A stretch of 64,000 nt of DNA from an uncultured Pseudanabaenaceae cyanobacterium (GCA_937949725.1 CALECT010000153.1:25795-89794); one strand, 5' to 3'. Shown: positions 20,919 to 30,979, numbered from the stretch's first letter. Made by a program: numbers and translations. The notes: generated from the letters alone by a model not told the origin.

Positions 20919-22154
20919 CTAAACTTTGCTGCTACGCCAACCCAGCTTGAGATTCATCCAAAAATTCCACAGGGTGACGCAGGCGATCGCGACTAAGTTG
21001 GCGATATATCGATTGACCCCAAATTGATTGAACAGCAGATTCAATATCACCAGGTTCAACAGCAGCCCCATCAAACAGATCAGATTGAATTTAAGGAATC
21101 GCTTCAGTCGCTGCGGCCCACTCCTTTGCCCCTGAGCTAGATCACCAAAGGTCCAGCGATCATTCCAAAAAAAGTTATTGGCGATCGCCACTTCACTTGC
21201 CAGCATTTTGCTGCGGGTTAGTCCCCAAGCCAGGGTTGCAGGATCGCTGAGTAGATAGAAGATCAGCATGTCCACAAAGACACCGCTAAAGCCAACCAGG
21301 GCGAAGCGTAGGAAGCGTCCAGAATTTTTGCGAAGGTTTTGACCTACGCCGCGTCTTTTGCGGCTCATGCGCAAGCGCAGCAAATGGAACAAGTAGTCGA
21401 TGTAGCTTGAAGCTGAGACCTTGCTGTCGCCCTGAAATCTTTCCTGGAAGACGTAGCCCACTTCGGTGATGGTTTTAATGGTTCCTCTACTGAGAACCTC
21501 TAAGAGAATTTTGTAACCCAGAGGATTGAGGTTGACATTGGCGATCGCCCGCCGCCGCACAATGAAATAGCCACTCATAGGATCGGATACAGCACCCACG
21601 GTTTCTGGCAATATCATCAGCCCTAAAAGCTGCGCTCCCCGTGACAGAATCCGCCGCATCAAGCTCCATTCGCTGACACCACCACCACTGACATGGCGGC
21701 TGGCCACAGCAATGTCTCCCCTCTCCTCTTCCAAGCTATCCAGCAGTCGGGATAGCGTTGCGGGGGGATGCTGCAAATCACTATCAATCACGCCAAGCAA
21801 AGCCCCCCGTGACACTTGCCACCCTCGAATGATGGCCGTTGCGAGGCATCGCTCTTGCTGTCGCCTCATAACCAGCAGTTGGGGGTAGGTCCCCATTAAT
21901 TGCTGTGCTGCTTCCCAAGTTCCATCGGGACTATTGTCGTCGACAACGATTAGCTCATAGCGATCTAGATATTGACCATTTCCATGGGTGTCTAGATGGT
22001 CTACCAACTGTTCTACGAGAAGACGAAGATTATGTCGCTCGTTGTAGGTGGGAATGACCAACGAAAGCGCTAGGGGAGGATTGATCGCAGCAGAAATGCA
22101 CAGAGGTCCTTGGGGCTCATTTAATAGAGATGAAATTTGTAAGGATTGCGGCAT
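20919..22154 (-). CDS. Dolichol/polyprenyl-phosphate mannosyltransferase-like GT2 with C-terminal GtrA domain
   Basis: LVIPTYNERHNLRLLVEQL, DDNSPDGTW, IDSDLQHPP; C-terminal GtrA-like TM domain (FLRFALVGFSGVFVDMLIFYLL...NFFWNDRWTF). Confidence 0.9.
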   Translation of the reverse strand: MPQSLQISSLLNEPQGPLCISAAINPPLALSLVIPTYNERHNLRLLVEQLVDHLDTHGNGQYLDRYELIVVDDNSPDGTWEAAQQLMGTYPQLLVMRRQQERCLATAIIRGWQVSRGALLGVIDSDLQHPPATLSRLLDSLEEERGDIAVASRHVSGGGVSEWSLMRRILSRGAQLLGLMILPETVGAVSDPMSGYFIVRRRAIANVNLNPLGYKILLEVLSRGTIKTITEVGYVFQERFQGDSKVSASSYIDYLFHLLRLRMSRKRRGVGQNLRKNSGRFLRFALVGFSGVFVDMLIFYLLSDPATLAWGLTRSKMLASEVAIANNFFWNDRWTFGDLAQGQRSGPQRLKRFLKFNLICLMGLLLNLVILNLLFNQFGVNRYIANLVAIACVTLWNFWMNLKLGWRSSKV

Positions 22155-22262
22155 TATCGAGGACAGCGTAGGGCTGCGATTGAGGACATCTAGAACAACC
22201 CAAGAATTTACTTGGAGAAACTTTAAAAGTTTCAGATTCTGGGTCGAGCTGCTCGCGATGGG

Positions 22263-23183
22263 CTATGCGGTTTTTTGATAGAGCGCCCAGAATAAATCTT
22301 CGGCGGGGTAAGGAATTTCCAAACCGTCTGGGACAATCTCCAGCAGCTTGGCGAAAGGACGACTCCAGGCGTTTTCTTGCAGTTTTGAACCCAAGAGCGA
22401 TTTGGCATGGGCACCGTTGAGAAGTTTATTAGGGCGGCCCTGGTCAACGGTCTCAAAGCCGTGAGTCTGGGCCAGCTGGGCTAAGTCCTTCGGCGCAAAC
22501 CAATGGAGCACGCTGGGGGGGCTGTACTCATGCCAATTTCTCCCCAGCAATCGAGCGGTCCAGCTATCTCGATTCCAAGTTTCAATCAGCCAATAGCCCC
22601 CAGGCTTAGTCGCCTGGGCAGCCACTTCAAAGGCCTGCTGCAACTGATAGAAGTGGGCCACAACCTGAATCATGGTGACAAGGTCATAGCGACGGGTGAG
22701 CTGTAGCTGCTCCAGCGGCTCGGTGTGTATGGGCAACTTGAGCTGGGAGCGCCCATACTCCGCCATGGCATCGTTGGGCTCGGTGCCTTCGCCCTGCCAA
22801 CCATCATCCATCAAGCCTTGGAGAATAAACCCCGCCGCTGCACCTACGTCCAGCACCTGCCCTGGTTCCATATAGCGGCGCAGCAGCTTGGCATAGCGAC
22901 GGCCATGGCGACGCAGCAGCTTGCCTTCCGCCAAATAGTCGGTATAGCCCGCACCGCCGCCTTGGAAATAGCTATCGTCATAGACCTGCTCCACATGGCT
23001 CAAGCCTCCATGAGCCCGAGTCAGCTCAGCCAGATCGAGAAAACGATGGCCACAGCGACCGCAGCTCTGGATGGAATAGTCATATTTTTCAAACAACAGC
23101 TTGCTCTGCCCATTACAGATGGGACAGCGAGGCGGCAAGACTGCCGTGGCGATGTCAGATTCAGAATGAAGCAGAGAAGTCAT
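22263..23183 (-). CDS. Class I SAM-dependent methyltransferase with N-terminal Cys-rich ribbon
   Basis: CPICNGQSKLLFEKYDYSIQSCGRCGHRFLDL and VLDVGAAAGFIL; start set at MTSLLHSESD. Confidence 0.85.
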   Translation of the reverse strand: MTSLLHSESDIATAVLPPRCPICNGQSKLLFEKYDYSIQSCGRCGHRFLDLAELTRAHGGLSHVEQVYDDSYFQGGGAGYTDYLAEGKLLRRHGRRYAKLLRRYMEPGQVLDVGAAAGFILQGLMDDGWQGEGTEPNDAMAEYGRSQLKLPIHTEPLEQLQLTRRYDLVTMIQVVAHFYQLQQAFEVAAQATKPGGYWLIETWNRDSWTARLLGRNWHEYSPPSVLHWFAPKDLAQLAQTHGFETVDQGRPNKLLNGAHAKSLLGSKLQENAWSRPFAKLLEIVPDGLEIPYPAEDLFWALYQKTA

Positions 23184-23310
23184 GGAATTTCCTTCGTCGT
23201 GAGGGCTATCGCCACTTCGCAGAGCAGGAGCAAGATCTAAGGCGTGACGAATGGGGAAATGTCTAGGCAACTACCCCAATCATCTGAAATGAGCTAACGG
23301 GCACAGAGCA

Positions 23311-24711
23311 TCACAGCGTCGCTGTCGCGAGGGGTACCGCAGGCTTACGAGCCGCCAACAGCATCGGTAAAGCCCGTTCTGCCAAGGCCATGGTGTCGTT
23401 CACATTGAGGGTGGCATTGACAATGTGGGCTGAGTTGACGATGTGCAGCCCCGTCACCGAAGTCTGCATGGGAGGCAAGCTCTGGGAGTAGTTCAGCGTT
23501 GACAGCGCCATGACGTACTTCACCCGAGAAATCTTGAAGTCGAGCACATCCGACGGATGAAAGTGGGGATACATATGCTGTAACCCAGCAATGAACTGAT
23601 GTTGAATCGCTTCGTCGGAGAGCTTCAGAATAGAATCATTGGAGGGAATGTATTTAGGCAGATAGACCAGGGAGCAACCGCCAAACTCTGCCGAGTCCAC
23701 CAGGGTCGTCATCTCGATCACCCCTGTGAAGGGCAAACCTTCATCGGTGATGTTGGTGACGTAGTAGTTGGACAGGGGCTGCTTAAGCAACAGCGAAGCG
23801 CAGACGATGCCTTGGTATTCGATACCCCGCAGGCGATCGCTTTCATCCAGGGTCAATTCTGTGCAAATGTCAGCCGCGATGGGGGCAGCGGTGGTGACAA
23901 CGACTTGATCAAAGGTTTCTTGGCGACCATCGGCAAATTCGATGCATTGGCGATCACTCAAAGTCGAATAAATCTGCCGAGCTTTCTGCCCCAGCTGAAT
24001 CTCAACACCTTCTTCCCGCAAGACCTCAGCAAAACGGTCAAAGACGCGGCCATAGCCACCGGGCAAGTAGCCAAACATCTCCTCTTTCAGACCATTGCGC
24101 CGGGCCGCATAGAGCCGATAGATTGTCGCCCAAATGAAGGCCGCAGAGGCTTTTTTATAGTTGTCCCCAAGCTTGGAGCGCAGCAGGGGCAGCCAAAAGC
24201 GGGTGAAGGTGCGATCGCCGGACCAACGCCGCAGCCAAGCCTCCACCGACATTTTCTCCAGCTTGCGCCAGTTGCTGATTTTTGAGCCCAGCCAGATGGT
24301 GAAGGCCAAGCGGAATTTATCAATCAGCCCCAGCGCCGGGAACTTGAGGAACTCCACGGCATTGCTGACAGAATAAAGTTGGCCATCGGCATAGACACCA
24401 GTTTTCGTTTTGCGCCAGACCATGTCTTGCTCTAGGCCCAGCTCCTTGAGCAGGCACCGCAGCTTCAAGTCCGACAGCAGCGTGACATGGTAATGACGGT
24501 CCCAAACCGTCTCACCTTCGGGCAAATTGAGGTGCCAAGCGCTGGCCAACCCACCCAGATTGTCCGCCGCTTCAATCAAAGTGACTTTCTTACCAGCCTG
24601 GGCTAGACGATGGGCCAAGGTCATACCCAAAATGCCACCGCCCACGACAGCCCAGCGTTCCCCCTGAGAAAAACCAGTTTGAGATGAGTCAGTTCGGGAT
24701 GAATTAGCCAT
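23311..24711 (-). CDS. NAD(P)/FAD-dependent oxidoreductase (protoporphyrinogen oxidase/UGM-like)
   Basis: VVGGGILGMTLAHRLAQAGKKVTLIEAADNLGGLAS dinucleotide-binding motif; start set at MANSSRTD because the longer ORF start lies in a palindromic repeat. Confidence 0.85.
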   Translation of the reverse strand: MANSSRTDSSQTGFSQGERWAVVGGGILGMTLAHRLAQAGKKVTLIEAADNLGGLASAWHLNLPEGETVWDRHYHVTLLSDLKLRCLLKELGLEQDMVWRKTKTGVYADGQLYSVSNAVEFLKFPALGLIDKFRLAFTIWLGSKISNWRKLEKMSVEAWLRRWSGDRTFTRFWLPLLRSKLGDNYKKASAAFIWATIYRLYAARRNGLKEEMFGYLPGGYGRVFDRFAEVLREEGVEIQLGQKARQIYSTLSDRQCIEFADGRQETFDQVVVTTAAPIAADICTELTLDESDRLRGIEYQGIVCASLLLKQPLSNYYVTNITDEGLPFTGVIEMTTLVDSAEFGGCSLVYLPKYIPSNDSILKLSDEAIQHQFIAGLQHMYPHFHPSDVLDFKISRVKYVMALSTLNYSQSLPPMQTSVTGLHIVNSAHIVNATLNVNDTMALAERALPMLLAARKPAVPLATATL

Positions 24712-24745
24712 AGCAATTGACACCGAAATAAATAAATACAGGTAG

Positions 24746-24765
24746 GGGCGCACAGCCATGCGCCC
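24746..24765. repeat. Small palindromic dispersed-repeat-like sequence
   Basis: GGGCGCA-CAGCCA-TGCGCCC. Confidence 0.65.
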
Positions 24766-24793
24766 ACAAAGGTTTCCGCAACAAACAATCGGC

Positions 24794-25480
24794 CTAGGAC
24801 GGCGGATTTAATTCCGTCACGGTCTGTCCCTTGACGTGATAATCCAAGCCACAGGCTTCACAGGTCACGTCTTCATCCAGGGTTGCCCCCTCAACAAACT
24901 TGGCCAAGGGCTGACCGCAACGGCAAACACAGCCCACTGACCGAGCCGGATGCCCCATAGACAAATGAAAATCGGGGACAGAACGCGTCACCAAACTAGC
25001 CATGCCCACCATTGCAAACCGCCCAATGGACAGGTCATTGCCAATAGTGCAGTGAGCTCCGATGGTGGCTCCCTCCTTAACGACGGTGGGCAGGGTATGC
25101 TCATCCGGCACAGAGGGATAAGGTTGCTTCAGGTCAGTGGTGGCCGCGCGAGGAAAACGGTCATTGGTAAAAACAGTCCCCGCACTGACCATGACGCCAT
25201 CTTCAATCGTCACGGCATTGCAGATGTAGACCGAGGCGTTGATTTTCACCCGATGGCCAATCTGCACGCCGTAGGCGATGTAGGACTTACCGCCGACGAT
25301 GCATTGCTCGCCGAGGCTGGCATCGTGGCGCACGTGAGCGTTATCCCAAACGGAGCTTCCCGCACCGATCGCCACGTTGTCTTCGACGATTGCAGTCGGA
25401 TGAATCCTCACCGTTTCGTGAATCAGAGACTCAATCTCCAGGGGGTGATTAAGGTCCAAGGCTTCGCTGCGGTTACTCAT
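24794..25480 (-). CDS. Left-handed beta-helix (hexapeptide) acyltransferase with C-terminal zinc ribbon, WbpD/WlbB-like
   Basis: Hexapeptide repeats (IHPTAIVEDNVAIGAGSSVWDNAHVRHDASLGEQCIVGGKSYI...); CRCGQPL...CEACG. Confidence 0.85.
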   Translation of the reverse strand: MSNRSEALDLNHPLEIESLIHETVRIHPTAIVEDNVAIGAGSSVWDNAHVRHDASLGEQCIVGGKSYIAYGVQIGHRVKINASVYICNAVTIEDGVMVSAGTVFTNDRFPRAATTDLKQPYPSVPDEHTLPTVVKEGATIGAHCTIGNDLSIGRFAMVGMASLVTRSVPDFHLSMGHPARSVGCVCRCGQPLAKFVEGATLDEDVTCEACGLDYHVKGQTVTELNPPS

Positions 25481-26550
25481 TACTTCATCGCTCCAGCGAG
25501 GGGCTGGGCGTTACCGTTGCTGGCAGCCACGGACTTGCGCATGGCAATGGTTTCGCTCAGGTGGCTGATGCTGGTCCAGCGGTCCTGGCGCAGAGATTCG
25601 TAGGCAGCGTTCACGGCTTCGACGGAGGCGATCGCATCCTCAGCAGTAATCAACAGCTGAGCCTTGCCGCGAATGGCCTGGGCAAAGTTCTCCAACTGGC
25701 TCTGGAAGGACTGCACCTTGCTGTAGCCGTCACCAAACACCACCCAATCGCGGCTGGAAGCCTGACGATATTTGGACTCTTTCCAGCCCAAGGACAGGGT
25801 GCCGTTGGAGCCGTAGATACGAATGAAGTAATCCAGCTCCTTGTTAATGCTCCAGGAGAGGTCAATATTGCCGACTACGCCCTGGTCACTCTTCGTGAAA
25901 ATACGCACGGTATCCTCCACGGGCAGGCCTTGGATGCGCTTCCCTTCCACCGCCTGAATCTCTGCCAAGGGGCCGAGGAAGTAGCGCATGATGTCGACGG
26001 AATGGGTGCCGTTATCGATCAACACGCCGCCGCCGCTGAGCTCAGGGTTGGCATTCCAGCGGTTGCTCATGTCCACGCGGGAGGTAAAGGCATTCTCAAA
26101 CAGCACCACATCACCGAGGATGCCGGACTGAACAATGCTCTTGGCCTTGATCACGTCGGTGACATAGCGGAACTTCGAGGCCATGGTCAGCACTACGCCC
26201 TGCTGGCGCGCCGCTTCGTACATTTTCTCAGAGCTCTCTACATCAATGCTGAAAGGCTTCTCGCAGAGAACATGGACGCCACGATTGATGAAGTAAATCG
26301 CGATTTCAGGGTGAGTTGTGGGGGGGGTGCAGATGATGACCGCATCCAGGTCAGCTTGGTCTTCGGCCAGCTTTTGATAGGAGTTATAGCTCTTGCACTT
26401 GGCGCTTTCTGCCATGGCCTTAGCGGCGTCGAGGCGGATGTCGGCCACGCCGACCAGGTTGGCTTCCTGGGTGAGTTCAAAGACCTGGGCGTGGGTTTGA
26501 GCGATCGCGCCAGCACCAATAATGGCGAACTTCAAAGGCTGGTTAGTCAT
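25480..26550 (-). CDS. Gfo/Idh/MocA-family oxidoreductase
   Basis: FAIIGAGAIAQTHAQVF, CEKPFSID, GGGVLIDNGTHSVDIMRYFLG; start at MTNQPLKF. Confidence 0.9.
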   Translation of the reverse strand: MTNQPLKFAIIGAGAIAQTHAQVFELTQEANLVGVADIRLDAAKAMAESAKCKSYNSYQKLAEDQADLDAVIICTPPTTHPEIAIYFINRGVHVLCEKPFSIDVESSEKMYEAARQQGVVLTMASKFRYVTDVIKAKSIVQSGILGDVVLFENAFTSRVDMSNRWNANPELSGGGVLIDNGTHSVDIMRYFLGPLAEIQAVEGKRIQGLPVEDTVRIFTKSDQGVVGNIDLSWSINKELDYFIRIYGSNGTLSLGWKESKYRQASSRDWVVFGDGYSKVQSFQSQLENFAQAIRGKAQLLITAEDAIASVEAVNAAYESLRQDRWTSISHLSETIAMRKSVAASNGNAQPLAGAMK

Positions 26551-26756
26551 GATGGAATTCCTGAGTTGACCCCGAAGCAGCATCTGAAAGGTGCTGCCCC
26601 ATGAATGTGATGTTGATGAACAAACCACTGCAATAAGGGCTTGTTCGCCGAAATGAGATGCACAGACATTAGAACTAGGGACTGACCCCCCAATTCCATG
26701 CCAATGGGAAAGATTCAGGGCACAGCAAAGCTCGATGCTCTGCCATGCCCAAGCGA

Positions 26757-27989
26757 TTAGCTAAGCGCCTTCACTGCATCCTTGATGGAACTCTCGATGT
26801 ACTGCATATGCTCCTGGGTGTAGTTCTCATTCCAAGGCAGCACCAGCACATGTTCCAGACCGGCATAGGTTCCAGGGAACTTGTCTGCGCTGTAGTCCAC
26901 AGCCTCGGGACGAGCCAAGGTGAAGGGGAAGCGAGAGTTGCCAAAGGTGCGCTGCTCGCGGAAGACTTCGCAGCAAAAAGCAGGCTTTTGGATATAGCGC
27001 GGCGCGGAGAAAATGCCTCGCTGCTCTTTCAGCCACTTGGCCAAACCCACAGCACCATCCTTAATCACAGCGCTGTCCACACAGAGGCAGTACTTCCAGT
27101 AGGAGTGGGTCGTATTAGCAGCATGACTAGGAGGCTTAATGCCGGGCAAGTCAACAAGGGCTGCCGTCATCTGGTTCGCCAGCATTTGGCGCTGCTTAAC
27201 CACACCGTCTAACTTGGGCAACTGACCACAGGCCACTGCGCCTTGAAGCTCAGTCATACGGTAGTTGAGGGAGAGGAAATAGTGGTCAGGCTTGGGGTCG
27301 CCATAGCCCCAGGCCTTGTTGATAAACAACCACATGTGGCGAGCCAAAGCATCGTCATCGGTCACCACAATGCCGCCTTCCCCAGCGGTGATGTGCTTGC
27401 CCTGCTGGAGGCTGAAGCAACCAATCGCACCGATGGTGCCCACATACTTATCGTCATGGCGCGCCATAAAGGCTTGAGCCGTATCTTCAATCACAGGAAT
27501 GCCATGGGCATCAGCCACTGCCATGATCTTCGTCATGTCGCAGGGGTTACCAAACAGGTGGGTGACGATAATGGCCTTGGTGCGATCGCTGATGTTTTGC
27601 TCAATACTCTCAGCGGTCACATTCCAGTCTGTGGGGTCAACATCCACAAACACCGGAATGGCACCTTGGTAAACGATGGGAGCCAAAGCGCCCATATCTG
27701 TAATGGAAGTCGTGATAATTTCATCGCCAGGCTCGGGGTTAACCGCAGCCACAGCACAATGCACTGCTGCAGAACCAGAAACACAGGCAAAAGCATGCTT
27801 CGCCCCAATCAACTTGGCGAAGTCCTGCTCCAGCGCCTTAACAAACGTCCCCTTTGTACTCGTGAGCGTGCCACTGCCAATCGCCTCAGCAACCAACTTA
27901 ATCTCATCGGCTCCGAGGGTCCGCCCCGCTGCTTCTTGATCCGAAGGCAACTGGAGAAAAGTCTTTTTAGGCTCGAAAGTGCTGACCAT
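26757..27989 (-). CDS. DegT/DnrJ/EryC1/StrS-family PLP-dependent aminotransferase
   Basis: GSAAVHCAVAAV, EDTAQAF, GCFSLQQGKHITAGEGG (Schiff-base Lys); start at MVSTFEPKK. Confidence 0.9.
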   Translation of the reverse strand: MVSTFEPKKTFLQLPSDQEAAGRTLGADEIKLVAEAIGSGTLTSTKGTFVKALEQDFAKLIGAKHAFACVSGSAAVHCAVAAVNPEPGDEIITTSITDMGALAPIVYQGAIPVFVDVDPTDWNVTAESIEQNISDRTKAIIVTHLFGNPCDMTKIMAVADAHGIPVIEDTAQAFMARHDDKYVGTIGAIGCFSLQQGKHITAGEGGIVVTDDDALARHMWLFINKAWGYGDPKPDHYFLSLNYRMTELQGAVACGQLPKLDGVVKQRQMLANQMTAALVDLPGIKPPSHAANTTHSYWKYCLCVDSAVIKDGAVGLAKWLKEQRGIFSAPRYIQKPAFCCEVFREQRTFGNSRFPFTLARPEAVDYSADKFPGTYAGLEHVLVLPWNENYTQEHMQYIESSIKDAVKALS

Positions 27990-28088
27990 GAACTGAGAAC
28001 TCCTGAGTAATAAACTGAAAACTCCTAAGGTCCGGGGACGTAGACCTCTAGGAAAATCAGAAAAAATGAAAGCCAAACCAGCAGTAAC

Positions 28089-29240
28089 CTAGCGACTGAC
28101 CTGCTGGTTAGCGCGATGAACCGAGGTGCCGAGATAAAACAGCTCCTCAAAGTAGTACTTGCTCTGAACCGCTAGCACCGCCAAGCTAAATAGCTGCACT
28201 CCTAACATCAGCAGCACGCCACCAATGATGAAAGTGTGGGGTGCCTGCTGATAGGCCATCGCCACCGCAACAGTAGGGTCCAGCACAGGCGTTGCAGCAG
28301 AAATTAGGGCCTGATAAGCAGTCCAGCTATGAATGGCCGCCCAACTGGCGGAATAGAGACCTAGACCCAAAAACAGCAAGCTTGGCAAGAAAAAGAACAT
28401 CACCGGGCGGAACAAAAAGCCATAGAAAAAGATGGACCAGGTATGGCGCAAAATTTTCATGCTGGACTTACGGCGGGGGGGCTTACCCACCGGCTTTGCC
28501 TTTACCTGGGACCGGGGTGCAGCCGGAGACGTCCGCCAATGCAAGTGGGCCGGGACCTCATCCACTCGTTCATTGAGCAATTTCGCTTTATGCAAAATCT
28601 CAGGATTGATATCCATCCCCATAGATCGAGGATGAAGACTATCCACAAAATTCCGGTCATAGGCTCGCACCATGCCCGTCAGCGTCGAGATTTCGCCCTT
28701 GTCTGCAAGAGACAAAAAGCGATTGGCCCAGACGCTTAATAGGCGACGGAACGTCGGTACATTCGAGACTTTGCCACCTGACATGTAAGGCGAAGCCACG
28801 ACCACCTGGGCCCCAGTCTTCTGCATGCGGCGAACGAGAGTCTCAATATGCTCCGGCGAATAGCTCAGGTCTAAATCCAAGGTGACGATATAGTCTCCCT
28901 GGGAATGTTCAAACCCTGTACGCAATGCCTGCCCAAGACCGCTATTGTGCAAATGATGAACCACTCGCACCTGGGGCATGCGGCGAGCAAACGCATCAGC
29001 AAGCTGAGCCGTATCATCGCGACTACCATCATTGATAATGACGACTTCCCAGCGAAACTCCTTCTCAAGCTGAGCCATGTGATGACACAGCAGAGTCAAG
29101 TTTTCCTCTAGAATCGCAGCCTCGTTGTAGGCGGGAGTCACCAATGAGACAAGAGGCCGCATTGCTCCAGACTCATCCCCAGCAGGGGAAGTGAGTACAG
29201 GCTGAGACCAGCCAGATTTCATAACAGGCACTGAAGCCAT
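28089..29240 (-). CDS. GT2 glycosyltransferase with C-terminal TM segments (polyprenyl-phosphate type)
   Basis: LVTPAYNEAAILEENL, INDGSRDDTA, LDLDLSYSPEHIE; two hydrophobic C-terminal segments. Confidence 0.9.
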   Translation of the reverse strand: MASVPVMKSGWSQPVLTSPAGDESGAMRPLVSLVTPAYNEAAILEENLTLLCHHMAQLEKEFRWEVVIINDGSRDDTAQLADAFARRMPQVRVVHHLHNSGLGQALRTGFEHSQGDYIVTLDLDLSYSPEHIETLVRRMQKTGAQVVVASPYMSGGKVSNVPTFRRLLSVWANRFLSLADKGEISTLTGMVRAYDRNFVDSLHPRSMGMDINPEILHKAKLLNERVDEVPAHLHWRTSPAAPRSQVKAKPVGKPPRRKSSMKILRHTWSIFFYGFLFRPVMFFFLPSLLFLGLGLYSASWAAIHSWTAYQALISAATPVLDPTVAVAMAYQQAPHTFIIGGVLLMLGVQLFSLAVLAVQSKYYFEELFYLGTSVHRANQQVSR

Positions 29241-30190
29241 GAATTAACCTCTGGATGCACGTTTTGGGAATCCTCGGTGACGATAGAAGCTTGATGCTCT
29301 ACCACCATTAGCTGAGCCGGAACCGGTCGATAGTTCGGAGCGACTCGAGCCAAACTCCACAAAAAGACTGAGTATGAGACTCAGTTATTTCCCACAGCTA
29401 CCCATACTGAGAACTCGTAGAATCTTCGGAAGCTGAATTGGGTCTTAATGCAATCTTTATTACGTTATTGAAACGGGTAAAAATCGAATAAAGCAATTCG
29501 CCCAGACAAGGGACGACTTCCCGTATTTATACGGAAAACATGCATCATGCTGATTCAAACAAAATCGAAATAGGTCCCTGAATCGCGGAAATCTCCCGAT
29601 CTGAAGTTCTCCAATGCGGAAGAACCAGCAGCTTGCCTAAGGTCTGAGTGCAACCTGCTTCTTCGACAACCTCATAAGAACAAGTTGAAAGTCTTTTGTA
29701 TTAGACAAAGCTAGTTCTGGGAAACATAAACGGTAGAAATACTGTATCTAAAAGCTACTCGAACAAGATGGAGCACAAGCTCTTGGGGATTTTCCCTGCT
29801 TATCTGTCACTAAGCCCAATGGAAGAGTCTCAGCCATTGCATAAGAGCTCTCGCCTCAACGTATGTATCTGTAAACCGATGCACTTAAGTAGTGGAGTTC
29901 AACTCTATCGCCCCTCAGGGCATATCTCTCGACCACTGTCAGCACTCCCACGCTTACAGTACCTTCAGCAAAATTGTTGATTCTACGGGGGTTTTGTATT
30001 CTATACAGTGAGAGGATTCTAAGAGATTGTCGAAAATCCATTCCCTCGACAGTCTTGAAGAGAAGGCTCAGAAGAGAGTGATCAATCGTGATCAAAAACA
30101 GAGGAGATTTTAAGTAGCCTGCTAGCCTAGCAGCCACTACGATTGTCTCCCCTGAACCACTGTTGTCATTGCTGCACAGGCCTTTTAGTT

Positions 30191-30979
30191 ATGACCGTTG
30201 CACTCAAAATTGGCGATCGCACCTTCCCTAGCGGGGAAGTACTCGCTCTCTTGAAACAGTATGGGCTGCTCCCACCTCTCGCGAAGGAGATCGTGATTGA
30301 GCAAGCTCTAGCCACCTGGATTAAAGAAGAGCAGCATCTAGCTTGGTCCCCTGAAGACGAAGAACAGGTAATCCAGCAATTTAAGAACCAGCAGGCTATG
30401 GCAGCCATGGCTCCCCAAGGGCCTCCTTCCACAGAAGCCCTGGAAACCCAGCAAAAAATGCTGGTCAAAAAGGCCAAATTAAACAAGTTCAAGGAATGGA
30501 AGTGGGGGAATCAACTAGAGAGCTATTACCTCAAGCGCAAGGATCGACTGGACCGAGTCATTTACTCCCTGCTTCGAGTTAAGGACGCAGCCATTGCCCA
30601 AGAGCTGTACTTCCGCTTAGAGAGCGACGAAGACAAGTTCACAGACCTGGCAACCAAATATTCAAAAGGTCCTGAAGCTAATACGGGTGGACTGATTGGA
30701 CCAGCGGATCTCGGCGGTTGCCATCCTCGTCTATCGGAAATGCTGAGAGTCAGCCAGCCAAATCAACTCTGGCCCCCAACTCGGGTTGAAGACTGGTGGG
30801 TCATCGTCCGCCTTGAAAAATTCTTGCCCACTCAACTGGATGAGGGTCTCCGTCGGAGACTGCTTGATGAACTCTTTGCTAAGTGGCTCCAAGATGAAAG
30901 TCAAGAGTTTGAGGTTGTCCAACAAGGTAAAGAAACTTCAACAGTGGTAGCTGAGAAGGCAACCACGCCTTCCCAGTGA
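30191..30979 (+). CDS. PpiC/parvulin-type peptidylprolyl isomerase
   Basis: LYFRLESDEDKFTDLATKYSKGPEANTGGLIGPADLG...HPRLSEML rotamase core; start at MTVALKIGDRTF. Confidence 0.85.
   Translation: MTVALKIGDRTFPSGEVLALLKQYGLLPPLAKEIVIEQALATWIKEEQHLAWSPEDEEQVIQQFKNQQAMAAMAPQGPPSTEALETQQKMLVKKAKLNKFKEWKWGNQLESYYLKRKDRLDRVIYSLLRVKDAAIAQELYFRLESDEDKFTDLATKYSKGPEANTGGLIGPADLGGCHPRLSEMLRVSQPNQLWPPTRVEDWWVIVRLEKFLPTQLDEGLRRRLLDELFAKWLQDESQEFEVVQQGKETSTVVAEKATTPSQ

Noticed and set aside
25561-26604. 347-aa plus-strand ORF opposite the Gfo/Idh gene
   Set aside because: Antisense frame of a confident oxidoreductase gene; no recognisable domains
27243-28010. 255-aa plus-strand ORF opposite the aminotransferase
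   Set aside because: Shadow ORF caused by codon bias of the minus-strand DegT gene
29241-30190. Small ORFs (e.g. 29768..29980) as secreted peptide precursors for the adjacent exporter
   Set aside because: No GG leader, no hydrophobic or Cys pattern and no ribosome-binding site; more likely divergent promoter region
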